This document shows positions 1 to 15,000 of a stretch of 64,000 nucleotides of DNA, piece after piece. Where the stretch lies: the NCBI GenBank assembly GCA_028023455.1, contig JAQFVV010012536.1, positions 3,058,001 through 3,122,000 of the forward strand, written 5' to 3'. The stretch is from Epiperipatus broadwayi (taxonomy: Eukaryota; Onychophora; Udeonychophora; Euonychophora; Peripatidae). The translations under genes and the position numbers were made by a program. Within the stretch, counting starts at the first letter, position 1, and every line of letters starts with the position of its first letter. The notes under the pieces were generated by a model that worked only from the letters and a program-made list of their open reading frames with translations, was not told the DNA's origin and searched no databases.

Positions 1-44
1 ACCCATTTAGAGAATCTTTTAAAATCATTGAACAAGTTCCAAGA

Positions 45-724
45 ATGAACTATTAAACATCACATGATCATAATTTTTTAAGCTTACACAACAAGTTGTT
101 TTTACAGACGCAAAACTCTCTATATAGTAGCACCACTCAGTGCATGCCAGAATAATCAATGGATGCAGCAAGATTTGTGCATAAAAATCCCTATCTAGTG
201 CCTACTCATCCATTATCCCCAGACTAGTTTCTAGCTTGTGGCTTTTATCAGTGAGGAGCCTTAGATCTGAGAACACTGCACTTAGATTTTAGGATTTAAT
301 GCAATCTTCCAGCAGCCATCTTTTACTTTTTTAGCTACTATAAAGCTTTGAGTCCAAAATGAAAACACAATAATGTTTTCAATCCAAGCTCATTTGTTTA
401 TATATATATATTTGCTTGACTATACATGCAAATGAGCTTGAATTGAAAACATTGTGTTTTTATTTTGGACTCAAAGCTTTATAATTAGCTTATAAGGTAA
501 AGAAAATGGCTGCTGAAGGGTTGCCTTAGATCCTAAGATCTAAGTTCAGTGCTCTCAGATCCAAGGTTTCTCATTGATAAAAGCCAAAGTTAGAAACTAG
601 TCTGGAGATATTGGATGAGTAGGCACTAGTTATGGATTTTATGCACAAACCTTCCTGCATGCAATGATTACTCTGGCTTGCACTGAGTGGCGCTACTGTA
701 TGGAGAGTTTTGCCTCTGTGTAAA
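45..724. mobile_element. Foldback element, family FB1, full palindromic dimer
   Basis: Two arms of about 320 bp (left about 58-400, right about 405-724) are inverted copies of each other, centred near 405 on an AT-rich loop. Each arm holds the FB1 blocks: CATCACATGATCA, GCAAAACTCTC, the CAGTGCATGCC region, TTTGTGCATAAAATCC and CCAGACTAGTTTCTAGCTTG. It is flanked by TTCCAAGA at 37-44 and 725-732; the duplication may be about 20 bp with mismatches. A paralogous locus at 4758-5085 has the same flanks without the insert. The element is non-coding. Confidence 0.85.
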
Positions 725-904
725 TTCCAAGATTGTGATCATTAATATAGAATATATATATATCTAAGTCACAAAATTGATGTTTTTCTTTATTTATTTT
801 TTTTATTATAAAAAGAGGGAAACAAAACTTGTTGGATATTTGACACTGTATTTGAATGCATATGTAGGTTTATTTTAATCACATTATAAATATAATTACA
901 AAAA

Positions 905-1520
905 AAAAATTACATAATTTTTTTAATAAGTTTAGGATTTTGTGTTGTGCTACAGGTTGGGCAGTTATGATTTACAGTACACAAAAAAAATATCATCTGC
1001 ATATTCGCCCAGCCCCAAATAGAAGAATCTCCATTCTTATTCTCAATATTTCTATCATAATCACTGTCAAACATTATCAATCCAGTGCATGATGGTCTCT
1101 CCAAGTTCAATCCATATGTGATCTCTAACCTCTCTTCTCCACATCACCCCTGCACACTTTCTTATTTCATTCATCAATCTCAGATGTGGTCTCTTTCTAG
1201 GTCTTTTACAATCTCTTGGAATCCCGTTTAAGATTTCACTTGTCCAACTATTGTCATCTCTTCTAGCAATATGTCCAGCCCAACTCCACTTGTCTTTTAA
1301 TTATTTCACTGATGTCAATAGCACCTGTTTGTTCTCTTATCCATATATTGCGTTTTCGATCTCTTCTTGTTACTCCTAACATACATCTCTCCTACTTCTT
1401 TCAGTGATCTGGAATCTCTGCATTGCTCTTCTATTAAATGTCCAAGTCTCAGATCCATAAGTAAGAACTGGTAAAACATATTTATTAAAAACTTTCCTCA
1501 CTCTCTAATATTCTTAGAAA
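905..1520 (-). mobile_element. LINE 3' end (endonuclease/reverse transcriptase type), degenerate
   Basis: The minus strand reads a non-LTR retrotransposon C-terminus with the pattern GH-ARRDDNSWT...NGIPRDCKRPRKRP...MNEIRKCAGVMWRREV. This is the short arginine-rich region after the reverse transcriptase in many animal LINEs. Frameshifts and stops are present. The poly-T near 790-920 on the + strand corresponds to the 3' tail region. Paralogous ends sit at 29880-30560 and 50050-50450. Confidence 0.7.
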
Positions 1521-2994
1521 AAAATAAAGAACTTACCCGAATTCATGATTATCTTTGATTATGTAGTCCCAAGTTGGTAATTATAAAATAATTCTTAAAT
1601 GTACTCCCACATTCTAAAAGCTTCACTGTCTATTCTTAATCAGCTTATCATATCCATTTCACTATCTAAAAAGGCAAAAAATATTGTTTGGAAAACTACT
1701 GAACCCCCCCTCATCGTCGGTAACATCTCCTTCGTTGTTTATCTATGAAGAAAGGTGAAGAAGGCTTTGCCTTGTAGAAGACTATTTAAAAGCTGTTTTA
1801 TCATCTTTCTTTTTTTTACGTATTGTATGATCAAAAATTATTGAAATAAAAAAATCGCTAACATATATGTATCTAGGTTTTGCAGGTATATATGTATAAT
1901 AAAAAATATTTAAGAGCATTGATAAATATAAGTTTGATATTAAGATGGGAAGCAATAGTTAATTCAAACTTAAATAACGAAGGAAAAAATCATCGTCCTT
2001 ATTAACTTTCCCGTGTTTTTTTTCTATTACTAATACTGTCTCAAGATATCAACATTTAATAAGCATAAAAATCCAGCTATCACAATACTCAGTTATTAAC
2101 ATAATCTAATCTCTTTCAATCATCAAAGAACACACAGTATTTGCTTACCTTTGTTTGTTATGAGTTGCAATTAGCGCTTTACGTAAAAACAAATAAAAGT
2201 CAAATTCCAATAGGTCAATTACATAGAAATTCCTTTAGATTAATATAGGTCAAATCTAATAATTAAAATAGTTTAGACATTAATATTTGACATTTTTGCC
2301 TTTAAATTTCAAATATTCTCTCATTTAAGATACTATACTTCTGCACTTTATGTAACAATAAATGTTAATACTAAAATCTTCACCACTTTACGTAGCAATA
2401 AATGTTAATAATAAAATTTTACTTGATCTAATTTTCCAGTTTTCTTAAACAATTATCATTAAGTGCATAATTAAAGAATAAAAGTCTGAAAATATGAAAT
2501 ATTTGTATAAAGTAATACTATTTACTCTTTTTCTTGGACACCTTACTAAACAAGCGTCTAAACAGGCCAATCAAAAAATTGAGTACTATACTACTGCCAT
2601 CTTGTGATTCATTCAGTAGTTAAAGTTTTAAACAATGAATGACGAATGTTTTCATAAATATAACATTAAAAAAACTAAACGAATTTTATCCAAAATGAAT
2701 TATTATTACTGAGTATTATAATAAATAAAATACTAATAATACAAAAAATTAATGTATTTATTAAAAAATCAAATATTTATATTTTAAGGCATTAACTTTT
2801 TTTTTTTGCATTTGAATATTATTTTAATAATATTTTGTTTAACATTAAATAAAATCATTTAATAATCAGTTTTATTAATACTGAAACTGATTTTTTTTTG
2901 GCTTAACGATTAAAAAAGTAAACTTTAAATCTTTTTTACTGCGGGATGATTTTAAAACAAATTCATAAAGTTTCATTCATAATTTTTATTTGAA

Positions 2995-3030
2995 ATGGCT
3001 GCTGTCTTAGGAGAAGGAGACTGCGTAAAT
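2995..3030 (+). CDS. GDPGP1: GDPGP1 exon 1 (probable initiator exon)
   Basis: ATG at 2995 opens a 12-codon exon reading [12 protein letters not shown], followed directly by a consensus donor (AAT, then GTAAGTAAAG). It ends in phase 0, which matches the phase-0 start of exon 2. Vertebrate GDPGP1 has a poorly conserved N-terminus before the block that matches exon 2, so homology cannot confirm this exon. The call rests on start codon, donor quality and phase. An alternative is a different upstream first exon. An RNA-seq read spanning 3030 to 15272 would settle it. Confidence 0.55.
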
Positions 3031-6000
3031 GTAAGTAAAGAACAAATTGCTTAAGTCTGTCATAAATAATACATTGTAGAAAAATATATTTTTCTTAAAA
3101 AATTAATCAACTATTGTTCAATCTCTTTACTGTTTTTTAGCTTTTTTAATAAACATTTAAAAGTACATTTATATTGATGCGATAAGTATCCTTGTATAAA
3201 AAAATGTTAATAAATTTTTCAACAGTACGATCATCATTATTCTTAATGCACTGATTTGGGTGTTTTATCCATTCTAGCAATTCTATAGTTGCTGTTTTCC
3301 ATTGCTATGTCCGTTTACGTAATAAACGAATTGTGTATCTAAGTAATAAATATACAGTATTAGAACTGAAAGCGTTTAAAATACTTCTGTAATTAGTATT
3401 GGAACAATAACGTATTAATATATTTCGCACCAGAAAAAGCGAAGTGCAATTAACATAAATACGTAATTAGCACGAATGTAATCCATATTAACGATCAAAA
3501 GTATACTCTAAAACAGGTGTGAAGAATCTTTTCTGCCAAGGGCTATATAGATATTTATAACATTCGCGAGTGATATTAAAATTATCAACTTAAAAATTAG
3601 CTGGTACGTTTGATCAAAAATGTCATCTTCCCTTTTTAAACGAGGGCCTTTTTTGTGTGTGTGAATTTGTAATTCGCCTTGCGACAGTCGTAAATGTCTT
3701 TATGTTCTGGACAAATTAATTCTGTAGCAGCTAGGATGCAGTCATAAATTTCCCTTCAGAAAATCATTTATTTTTAAAATAATGTAACTTGCTTTCACAT
3801 AATTTTTTGACTTATTTATATTTTCATGTAACATGTTAGCCACTTGATAAAGTTCCTTTTCAAGTTTTTATTTTAGGTTTTTTTTGTCCCAATAATCTTG
3901 TTGTGATCAGAATGTTGTGATAAAAATTGCATCTAAATGATGGACGATTTCAAGAATCGGAAGAACTCTCATATTAAATGGGACATTACTGGACTTTGTG
4001 AAGTTGGAAGAAAAGTTGAAGAGTCGATTTAAAAGGTAGACATGTATATAAGTAGTAGTATATAAATTGATTTAAAAAGTTAGACAAAGATATAAATATG
4101 GGAGGTACAAGTGGAATAGGATTCATTATAAATAAAAAGTGGAAGAACAACATAGTGGAGATTAATAGTGTATCGGATAGAATGGCAAGATTTGTTAGTT
4201 ATTCAACCTAATAGCAAATACCTTATGCATATAATTCAGGTTTATGCCTTAACGAGTTCTCATAGTGTTGAAATTGTAGAGGATTTTTATATTGTAATGG
4301 ATTAAATGAATATAAGAGCATACCTACTTCTAGGACACTAAATTATCATTAAGCCCATAAACTAAGCAAGCCAAAACCATAAAGAAATAAATAAATATAA
4401 TTTAAATGAAACATGGTATCATGATGAAATATAATCTAACATGCAAAGCTTCATAATTTTTTAGTAATGAGGATGAGAGTCATACAAGCCAGATATTTAT
4501 TGTACAATCTAATGAATACCATCTATCAATACAGTTACAGTGACCTTACAGCCTGTAGTATGTGCATACAAGTTATGAATGCTTTGAAGCTTAATATAGA
4601 ATATTAAAGTAAGACTAACACAATAAATAGATATAACAAACCCAAATACAATATCTATCATTGATAGTTTTTTGCATTAACTGACAAAATAAAAATTTCC
4701 TGATATCCACCACTGCAGATAAACAAAGAAGTCCTTAAATAATCCTAATTATGCAGTGACCCATTTGGAGAATCTTTTAAAATCATTGAACATGTTGCAA
4801 GATTGTAATCATTAATATCGAAAATATATATATCTAAATAATAAAACATCATTGATGTTTTTCTTTATATTTTTTTTATTATAAAAAGAGGGAGACGAAA
4901 CTTGTTGTATATTCGTCCCTGGATTTGAGTGCATATGCAGGTTTATTTTAATCACATACATGTAATTGCAAAAAAAAAAATGCATAATTTTTTTAATAAG
5001 TTTAGGATTTTACACTATGCCACAGAACTCCTGATTTACAGTATTCAAAAAAACGATATCATTCTCAAAAAAAAAAGTATATCGTATTCTCCCCAATAAT
5101 CTTATTGTGATCAGAATGTTTTGATAAAAAGTGCATCTAAGTGAAGAAAGATTGCAAGATTTGGAAAAAGAACTGTTTCAAACAAGAAAAATGTCCCAGA
5201 GGGATTACTGTATTGGTAATAAATAGATCATAGGGATATGTACAAGTTCACAATGATTTTTTATTTATGTGAGTCTATGAGCCAAATTATAATGCACAAA
5301 CTGTATATAACTATGTAGAGTTAACAACCTTACCTTTGATGTATGGTATTGATGTTATATATGCTAACTCTTTTACTATTGTATCTTAACTCTATTAATT
5401 TAATACAATAAACATATTGAGTATTTATTTAGCATCGTTATCGGAGGCTAGTTGTCACAACTGAAGATATTTTAATAATTAGCTAAGACAAATGTGGTTC
5501 TTCAGTCATAGTATTTCATAATCCTCATATAGTTGTTTTTTTGTACTACCTTCAGTCACTTAAGTTAATATAGGACCAGTCTTCCTGAATCTCTTGTGGT
5601 TACCTTTCTAGCATTTAATTACACATACCTCAATTTTGATTCCAGTTCTCTTTTTTTTTTTTTTTTAGCACAAACCTACAAGAATTAAAAAGAACAATGA
5701 GAGAGACATGTTTGATAGACTGGGAAGTCCCTAAGTTATAATCTTTTCTTGATTCAATACAGCCCTTAGTGATTCTTGGTTAGAACTTCATTTGAGACAG
5801 ATGTGTTTAACTAAGTAAAAGTTATATATTTAAGCAGCCTATTTAGGGATCTATCTGCCGACTAGAGTAGTAGAAGCTACCTAGAAAGAGTCTAAAAATA
5901 ACCTACCTCTCAATAGCCAAGACTGGTGGGTTCTCATTAAAACGCAAGAAATAATACTAATAACGGCAATAGAGATAACGCAGAAGGCAGCTCATTCGCT

Positions 6001-9000
6001 TGTATAATCATATAGATCTGAACTCAGTTCAGCATCTATACATTTTGGTGTCTTTGGGTTTTTTCAAAAACCACAGACATCATTATCCTATGGGCAGGAT
6101 AGGTATAAAACCATCAAAACATCACATGATCACCATTTCATATGCTTACACATGCTGTTAATAAGAGTACCAAACTCTCCATACAGTAGTGCCACCAAAT
6201 GCAAGCCTTTGTAATCAGTGATTGCAGGAAGGTTTGTAAAAGCTAATGAGCGTGGGTTGGAAACATTATAGTATTTTCATCTAGGGATCCTTGCTTTGTA
6301 GTTAACCAAATAGGTAAAAGGTGGCTGCTGGAGGTTTGCATTAGATCTTAAGATCCAGTTGCAGTTCTCTCAATCCAAGGTTCCTCACTGATGGATAAAA
6401 TCCACAAGCTAGAAACTAGTCTGGGGGTGTGGATGAGTAGGCACATGCACAAACCTTCCTGCATCCATTGATTATAAAGGTGTTAAAAGATTCCAATTGT
6501 GTAATGATAATAAAAAGCCACTCAAAAGGAATAGAGTATGGTCATTCCAGCTCTGAAGGTGAGAGCGAAAAAAACTACTCATTTTGTGGTGACCATACAA
6601 AGTAATCTGTGAATCATAAATATGTCCACATGTAGAACATGATGGCCCAATTTTCTGTTTACTTAATATTTTATAATGTTAACTTTTAGTTTTCTCGGCA
6701 TAAAACTTTTCTCTCCGAAATACTTTCAACACCATGTCTAATTGTGACTCTCACTTTATTCTCTGCCATATCTTCTCAGTGAAAACAATTGACATTGCAC
6801 TTCTTTACAATGTTTTTAGGATAATCCTTATCCTACTTCTATGAAACCCATATTCAAGTTTACTTAAAACACCTTTTTAGGAAGTCTTCCAGTGTTCGTT
6901 TTACATGTCAAATCCAACTAAGGTGTGATTTTACAATAGTGGACTCAATGCTATCATATTCTGCAAACTGAAGAACATTGATTGATTTTACAATCTTGCC
7001 ATTGTAATTTTAAAATTTTATGGAGCATCCTTAAATTTTTTTAATGTCTTTACATTTTGCCAATATGTCATCCAATTTTCACATCCATGCAATAAATTAG
7101 GTAAAATGATAGCTTTATATACATTTAACTTAGTTGCAGTGGTTATTTTCCTATAAATGGAATACTGTCTTTTAACTTGTTAAAAGCAGTAGCAGTACAT
7201 TATAGTCTGTGTTGAATAACACATCTAAATCCATCCTTCTACTTATAAAACTACCAGGGTATTAAACTGGTTTCTATTCCCAAGTTGATGACTGTCCAAG
7301 CTGAAAGTTGCTGACGATTTTTCATCTATCATTGGTTGATAAAGAACTCGAGTAAACTCATTAATTAGTAAACTAAGATCTTTACAAGTTGCATTTAATA
7401 TATTAAAAACACTTTATAAATCGTCTTTTGAACTGGCAAAAATAATCATCATCATAACTGAAAATCCAGAATCCAAGATGAATTTCTTGGTTTTTGCTTT
7501 TATCCGATCTAAGTTAAAAATTCCACCATTAAAACTTATATTGTATTTTGATTTCTATCTGATTAAGCTGTCTATAAACAATTCCAAATGGCACTGTCAT
7601 AAAAATTGAAAACAAAGTTAGGGCATGTACACTTCTGTGTTTAACACCAGTTTTCATATCGAATGGTTCCGATTTTGCACCTCTAGTAATAACATTTCCT
7701 CTCATTCCATCATGTAAGCTGTATAATATGAATAAATTTTGGTGGATAATCAATTGGTTTCAAATAATGCCATAGACCTAGCCCTAGCCTATTAACTGAA
7801 TCAAATGCCTCAATCCAAGTCTATATAAGCATATATAAATCATTCCTTAATTTCTGACACTTTTCTTGCATTTGCTTCACAACCAAAATCATATCTATAG
7901 TGGTTCTTGATTTACCTAAAACCTCATTGAGTCTCTCGTAACCATTTGTATATAACTGGAAGCGATCTATTCAACAAAATTCCTGAAAGTCCTTTTATTG
8001 GATAATAATGATATTCCATAACATTTGCCGCAATCTTGCCTATTCTTTTTTTTTTTTAAAAAATTGAAACAATTCAAAAGCATTCTTAAGATCAGATGGC
8101 ATAACTTCATAGGTCCAGTCCTAAAAAATTCCAATATTTATTTGAAGCTACTATAACACAATCATATCCGCAGCCTTTCCACTTTTAAGATTACAAAGAG
8201 TTATTTTGAATTCATTAAGCTGGATATCTGTATCCCAATCCAAATGGATATATCATTAAAAGTCATCATATCAATTCTTTGTATCGAAATACTCTTTCCA
8301 GCTGTTCTCTCAGAAGTCCACTGCTGGATTTAATAGGATTATGGTACTATTTCTCAGGTCTGTATGTTGCTTTCAGTACAACAAAAGAAAAAAAATCTAG
8401 ACTGATCACAATCACTGATGTTTGTGTGTTCTTTGCCATTTGAATTCGTAATCATTTTTAAGCTGCCTTATCGGTCATTGAACTTCTGCTTTTAGATCTT
8501 TATATTTGTTACGAAGTTCCACATTTAATCTATTACTCTGCCAAGCAGAGAATGCCGTGTTTTCTTTTAATTAAAACATAAATAATATCCATATTATCAA
8601 AATAGAAGTCATGATTCCTCTTTTTGGTTAATTAATGAATAAGATTTACTTGTATTCATGACACATTCAAAGAGAATTCCATACTTCAGTAATATGCCTG
8701 TTCTGAGGATCCAAATTAGTTGTTTTAATGTATAATAGCTATTGAAAGCTAATATGCACAGTAGATTCTTCTAAAGAACAAACATCATTTTTTTTTTAAT
8801 ATGATTAAAATAATACCTATTTTTTAATGCAATTATCATTTTAATCTTAGAGCGCACTAATCTATGATCTGTCTAACAATCTGAGCTTGTGTATGCTCAT
8901 GTAATGGGAACTTTTCTTGTATTCTTAGTCCTATCGATAATGTAATCTATTAAATGTTGTTTTCAATATAGGTGCATCCATGTTCTTTTGTAATGATGTT

Positions 9001-12000
9001 TATGCTTGCTAGTCAATCCGTGTATTTTGCATTAATTTAACACTAACATTATCATTTGAAATTACAGCCCCAATACAATTATTTCCAATAACTTTTGGCC
9101 AATGTCTGCTATTTATACCAATGCGTGCATTAAAGTCTCAAGAAGAAAAATTTGATCTTTTAAAGGTATTACTGTAGGAATACTACCCAACAAGGAATAA
9201 AAGCTTTCCTGCTTTGAATCTAAGATTGGAGCATAGTCACTGACAAAATGAGCTTCAGTACCATTATGCAAGACATTTCAATAATAGAAGCTACTGAATT
9301 GGATTTTATAGCAAATCCAACACCATGCATTCTCCTTCCATTGACTGATCTGCCTTTCAAAAAAAAACTTGTATCCATCGGTTTTAATAAACTTTTTTGC
9401 TCTGGGAGATGAGCTTTCCTAAGAGCAGCTATACCAATCTTAAATTGTGATAGTTCTTTAGCCACTAGTGCAGTCCTCCACGCTTGTCTTGAAGAGTTTG
9501 TATCAAGTAAAGTTTGCATAATCCATGTACTTACATTTTTGGGGAAAAATTAAGATTTATATTTGTGGTTCTTATCTTTAGCACTACCATTGCCACTTAC
9601 TACACCACTGCTACTGATATTAAACCAGGAAAAACTCTCTCTATATATTGCCACTCAGTGCAAGCCAGAGTGCCAGAAGGCTTGTGCATAAAATCCCCAT
9701 CTAGTACCTACTTATCCAATATCCCCAGACTAGTTTCTGGCTTGTGGCCTTCATCAGTGAGGAGCCTTGGATCTGAGAGCACTAATGCAACCCTCCAGAA
9801 GTACTCAAAGATACAAGGCTCCTCGCTGACAAAGGCCACAAGCTGAAACTAGTCTGGGGATATTGGATGAGTAAGCACTAGATGGGGATTTTATGCACAA
9901 GCCTTCTGGCATCCATTGATTACTCTGGTTTGCCCTGAGTTGCAATACGTATAGAGAATTTTGCCTTTTTTAATAACAGTTAAGAGCAAACACAAGAAAT
10001 GGTGATCATATGATGTTTATTGGCTTACTACTGATATTATTCTTACTATTCATATTATTTCTGTAATCTGCCAGGCATGACAACCTAGCCAGACTGAAGG
10101 CAGACCAGTTTTAGACATTTTCTAGACCCTTCCACTCACCTGGTAAGCAGGAGGATCCCTGAATGGGGCTGCCTAATCAAACAATCTTTGCCAGCCAAAC
10201 ATCTGTTTCACTTAAATTCAATTCGAAACCGATTTCATTAGTGACTGTACTGCGACAAGTAAAGATCATAACTAAGGATTGTCAGCCTAAAAGCCTATCT
10301 TCGTCATTGCTTTCTTAATTTTTGAGGGTTTAGGTTAAAAAAATAAAGCAATATTAGTCTCAATGCTGTGTGTGTGGTTAATGGATGGAAATGTTGATGC
10401 ACAAACACTCAATTTCCATTGTCGTTGTTGTAATATGTCAGATGGTGTGAGACACGATGACTGAACCCTATAGTAACAAGTGACTGAAGTAGAAAAATAG
10501 AGAGACAGATATGACTGTACCAAAAACAGTACAGTCTTTGATGAACTAACATCCTATCTTACAAGACAGCAGGAGCTCTTGGTTGGTCACTGTTTGATAG
10601 TCACAATTGATTGGCCTTTATATCTAAAGGCCATTCCACTATCTGCTATCTGTGGAACTTATTGCTAGCCTGAGCATAGACCAACAGCTGAGTATAACCT
10701 GTTAAAATGTAAAAGTGTGATGGCAACATTATAAGACCAATAATGTCTTCATTAGATTGGACATTTGGAGTAAATGAATAATACATGTCTGCAAATGTCA
10801 TTTATGTGATAAAAATGATATCAAACACATGCTAAAGAAGTGTGATACTGATTACTTTCATTGCAAAGACACGTTGAAGATAGAATGCAATAAATAGCCG
10901 TAATTGGACAAATATTAATATGCCTCAGAAAGAAAAGTTAGCTTTAGAATTAAGACAAGATTCACAAAATATCAAATAAGCAGAATAATGAACTACCCTT
11001 TTCTATATGTGGATGTATTGGTGTTTCACATATTGATTTGTATAATGATCACAAACTTCATCAGTAGTTACTATTACTTTTTTTATATTTCTATCCACCC
11101 ACCCCCTTCCTTAGAACAGAATGGCCAGAGATTACTGCTGCTGCTGATTTATAAGCTTTAAAAATACAATAGCTACTACTTTTTAGGGAGACAGATTTTT
11201 TTTGAGTGACCTATGTTATAGTGGGATAGGATAGCAAGAATCTGTCATTATGACTTGATCTCAAAGACCCACGATATATTGACTTTTATAACTAACCTAC
11301 GAGTAGTATCTCTGTTATTGCCCGTGTGAGTATGAGCTACTAACTTCATCTGTTTTTCTTTGGCATAAACTTAGATGAGAATTATTGAATTCATACTATA
11401 ATGCTAGACAGAAATAATTGCTATTTATCTAAATTTAATGAAATGAACCTATCTTCCAAAACCATTTTTTCAACACTGAAATTAAACAATAATAAATAAA
11501 GAATAAATAAAATAAAAATATTGATAATCCCAATTTTATCTCCGTCCTTATCTGAAAATTTGTGGTGATAGAAATAGTTCACCATGCAATTACTATTAAA
11601 TTTTACCTCGTTTTAATAAAGTAAATAAAATCAGCGATTTTACTCTGAATTTATTTTTTTATTCTAATATGATTTATTTATTTACGAGTATAGTCGAACA
11701 TCAAATATCCTTCTATAACTTACTGTCTTCATTTAGGCAACTTTTTAATTTGTTTTTGATTATTTCCTATCTTTGATTAAGACTATCATTTAGCTTTTTC
11801 TTTATATTTATTTTTTATCAAAGTAATTTAATTTTTTTTTTCTTTGATATAAAATTGTAATAAGATTTGTTTTGCAAGTCTATTCTTAAATGTTATGTGT
11901 CTTCGATGTACAATTTTTGGCAGGTTGGGAAAAATAAGTTTTTAGATAATCTATGGAATTGAGTATAAAATATTTCACAGTTTGTGGTTAATATTAGATA

Positions 12001-15000
12001 AATTGTTATTAAAAATAAAAACTAATGGTGGAAATTTCAATTGGTTCCTTTTTTTTTAAAGATGTGCCAATACTTAGTAACATATCATTTCACATTCTCA
12101 GCTTCAGTTTCTTCTTTTTCGTTTTTTTTTTTTTATTTTTCCTTTATTTTATTCTGATGTTTATCACTAATTAGTTGTTTTTCAATCAATATCTGATTAT
12201 TGGATTTATATTTAATTAAGCCATATAAGTTCAAAAATTTGTTTCTGACACTTGGAAACTTGTATGAAGTTTATTCATCTTTGACTCTTTATATTTATTA
12301 CTTATAAATCCATATTCTCTTCTTTCTCTACATGAAGGTGTGAGTTATTAATGTTGAACTCCCTTCTATGCTAATATTTTAAAAATCAGAGAACATGGGA
12401 TCAAATTAATGTTTATTTCTTATAACTGAGCATGTGACTTTTGAAATATATGTAGTTTTACAAATCTTTTCGTTTCTGGTTTTACTTTGCAGTAGTTTAA
12501 TTTTTATTTTTAATTTACATACTCAGTTTGAAATGTAAATTACCAATTGAGATAATCATATTTATCTGATGTGCCTCTTTATTTGGATTATAGTAACTTT
12601 GTAATATATATATTGCTAGTAACACTTCTTTCATATACACTTTAATTCAACAAATTTTCTTAAAACTTCTTTATTTTCCTTACAGTTTCGACTGCCCAGC
12701 AGTCTTCATCAGAGCTCTATCTTCTTCTTTGCTTTAATTTAAAATGTAAGGAAAATAAAGAAGTTTTAAGAAAATTTGTTGCATTAAAGTGTATATGAAA
12801 GAAGTGTTACTAGCAATATATATTATTATATGAAGATATGCAAAGAAAGTGAAAGAGAAGAATAAGAGAATAACTTTGTAATATCGTTCAATATCATGCT
12901 TGGCTAAGTTTGTATAATTGCAATGGAAATTTATCTATCTGAATTGAATAAAAGTTGTTTGCTTTACAAAATGAAGTGGAACGAAGATATCTATGACGTG
13001 TTTAGATAGTATTCTATCAAGATTCAGTATAAATCTAGGAGTTTCAGAAAATGTGCATTATTAGAATAATGAGCCTTCTTGAATTAAATACAATAGGCTC
13101 AGTGTTGTGCTGAACAATTATTTTGTATAATATTCTATTTTTGGCTCTCACTCACCTCCATAGTCCTGAATTAACTATTCCCCATTACACCTCTGAGTTC
13201 CCATTAATAGGCTTGTTTGTTTTCAAAATTTTTTGCCTTTAACCAGGTTTTCGTCAAGATGATATCTGGTTTCTATATGAAAGCAATTTATTTATTACTT
13301 ATACATGTTAGTTGCAAGATAGGATGCAGGAAAGCTGTCATTTATTTAACACAGATCTAAGTATTAATGACATGGAACTAAATATGGAGCAAATGTGTTT
13401 TACTGGACTGCACGTAAGCTAAAATCTCTTTAGCCGTAATGAACTTCACGTAAACGTTGTGCTAAAATTTCTTTACTGGTTATAATATTTATATTTCAAC
13501 ATTGTTTAAATTTGGGAGATATTAGAATCATTTATTTACTGGACGAAGTTGGAATAATTATCTATTTTCAAATGTAACTATTAAATGAAATTGTGTCTGA
13601 TAATGAAAACATGGGATTCCTAAATGATTCCGAGGTAATATTACACGTCTGACTTTTAAAGCCGTAGTCCTGGATGTCTATTTTTATTTTGGCTTTTTAA
13701 TCGTTACCTATAATAGATGTCTTATACGTTTAATTTTAAAAAAATTTATGACGTTGACATAGGTATACTTAAAGCTATTGGTTTATAGTCTACCCATTGT
13801 CAACAAACTTTGTAGAATATTAAATTTGCAGTTGTAAGCAAATTATCTGATTTACAGCTTGGAGTTAGTGAGGATTAATTAGTGATTGTTTTGGAATAGA
13901 CAATTTTGAGTTTTATATTAAAACTAGTAACAAACTTAATCTTACATACTTAAATAATTCATTATTTAAGTGTATGAGAATAAATTCCAAGATTTCTCTT
14001 TATGTTAGTTATTTGCGATCTTTATGATAGAAAAGATTTCTAATTAATGTTATTATGTAAATTATTAATGTAGTTTAAGTATTATTAAGGTTTATTTGAG
14101 CCTCAATAGGCATTCTCACGAAACATGAAACATTTTCTATGAGGAACAATAAACTTTCTTCTAGAAATTGTTAAGTGTTATATAATTTAATTTTGTGTAT
14201 AATTCAAGTATAAATGGTGAACTATACCATGTTAATAAAGTTGTTGTAGATATTCTTGTATTTTGTTCAATCATACTGTATATGTGTGTAGTGCAGACTA
14301 AACATGAACCTGGGAAGTCATATTGTACTGAGCACTAAAGTTCTATTTATATAAAATTAAGATTCATTACAATTTCCAATCTCTGAAAAAATAACTAATG
14401 AAACACAAGCACCCACATTACTAAGGATCTTTCACGTTTGTGAACTTTGTTCTTAGCTGTTATGGCAATATTACATTTTAAAAACTAGCGGAAATTTTTT
14501 TTATATTGAACAAACTTCATTTAACTTACTTTAAAATGCAAAAGTTGTTACACATATTTAAATTAATTGCTTTTTATTTTTGAATAAATACAAATACAAA
14601 CATATGAATAATTTTTATTAGACATTCATTAGACTAGAGACTATCCACTTAATGAATAATATTTCTGTAGTGTAATTTTCACTACACCACTCTCATGCAA
14701 GGTGAGGACCGGTTTGCATCTGCTTTCAACATCTTGTATAAGAGTGATACAGTGAAAATTACACTATAAAAATATTAATTAAGTGGATAATCTGTAGATT
14801 AATGAATACCTAATAAAAATTATTGAACATACTTCTATCAAGTGGTTTGTGTCGAAGTTGTGAAGGTGGTAAGTTTGACATCAATTAAACTGTAGAAATT
14901 GGTTATCTAAATATACTGAATAATGATAAAGATATGTGTAAGAGATTGTGGTCTGGGCCAACTGATAAGTGCTGTTTTAGCGTGAAATGCATATCTTGGA

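Larger units (their letters stand above)
1..2994. other. Upstream flank of GDPGP1: repeats, no other gene seen
   Basis: This stretch holds the foldback insertion at 45-724, a minus-strand LINE 3' end (905-1520) and, at 2344-2423, an imperfect 40-bp tandem duplication (CACTTTATGTAACAATAAAT and its variant). 1520-2340 and 2424-2994 are AT-rich with no supported gene or CpG-rich promoter. The transcription start of GDPGP1 could lie shortly before 2995, but no convincing TATA or initiator can be singled out in such AT-rich sequence. Confidence 0.6.

Noticed and set aside
45-724. hAT MITE, because of an 8-bp flanking repeat TTCCAAGA
   Set aside because: Other FB1 copies have 9-15 bp duplications, and here the similarity of the flanks extends with mismatches to about 20 bp. 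Fixed 8-bp duplication is therefore not supported.
7529-7753. 74-codon open frame on the minus strand
   Set aside because: It is part of the dead LINE reverse transcriptase (6480-9519), not a separate gene.
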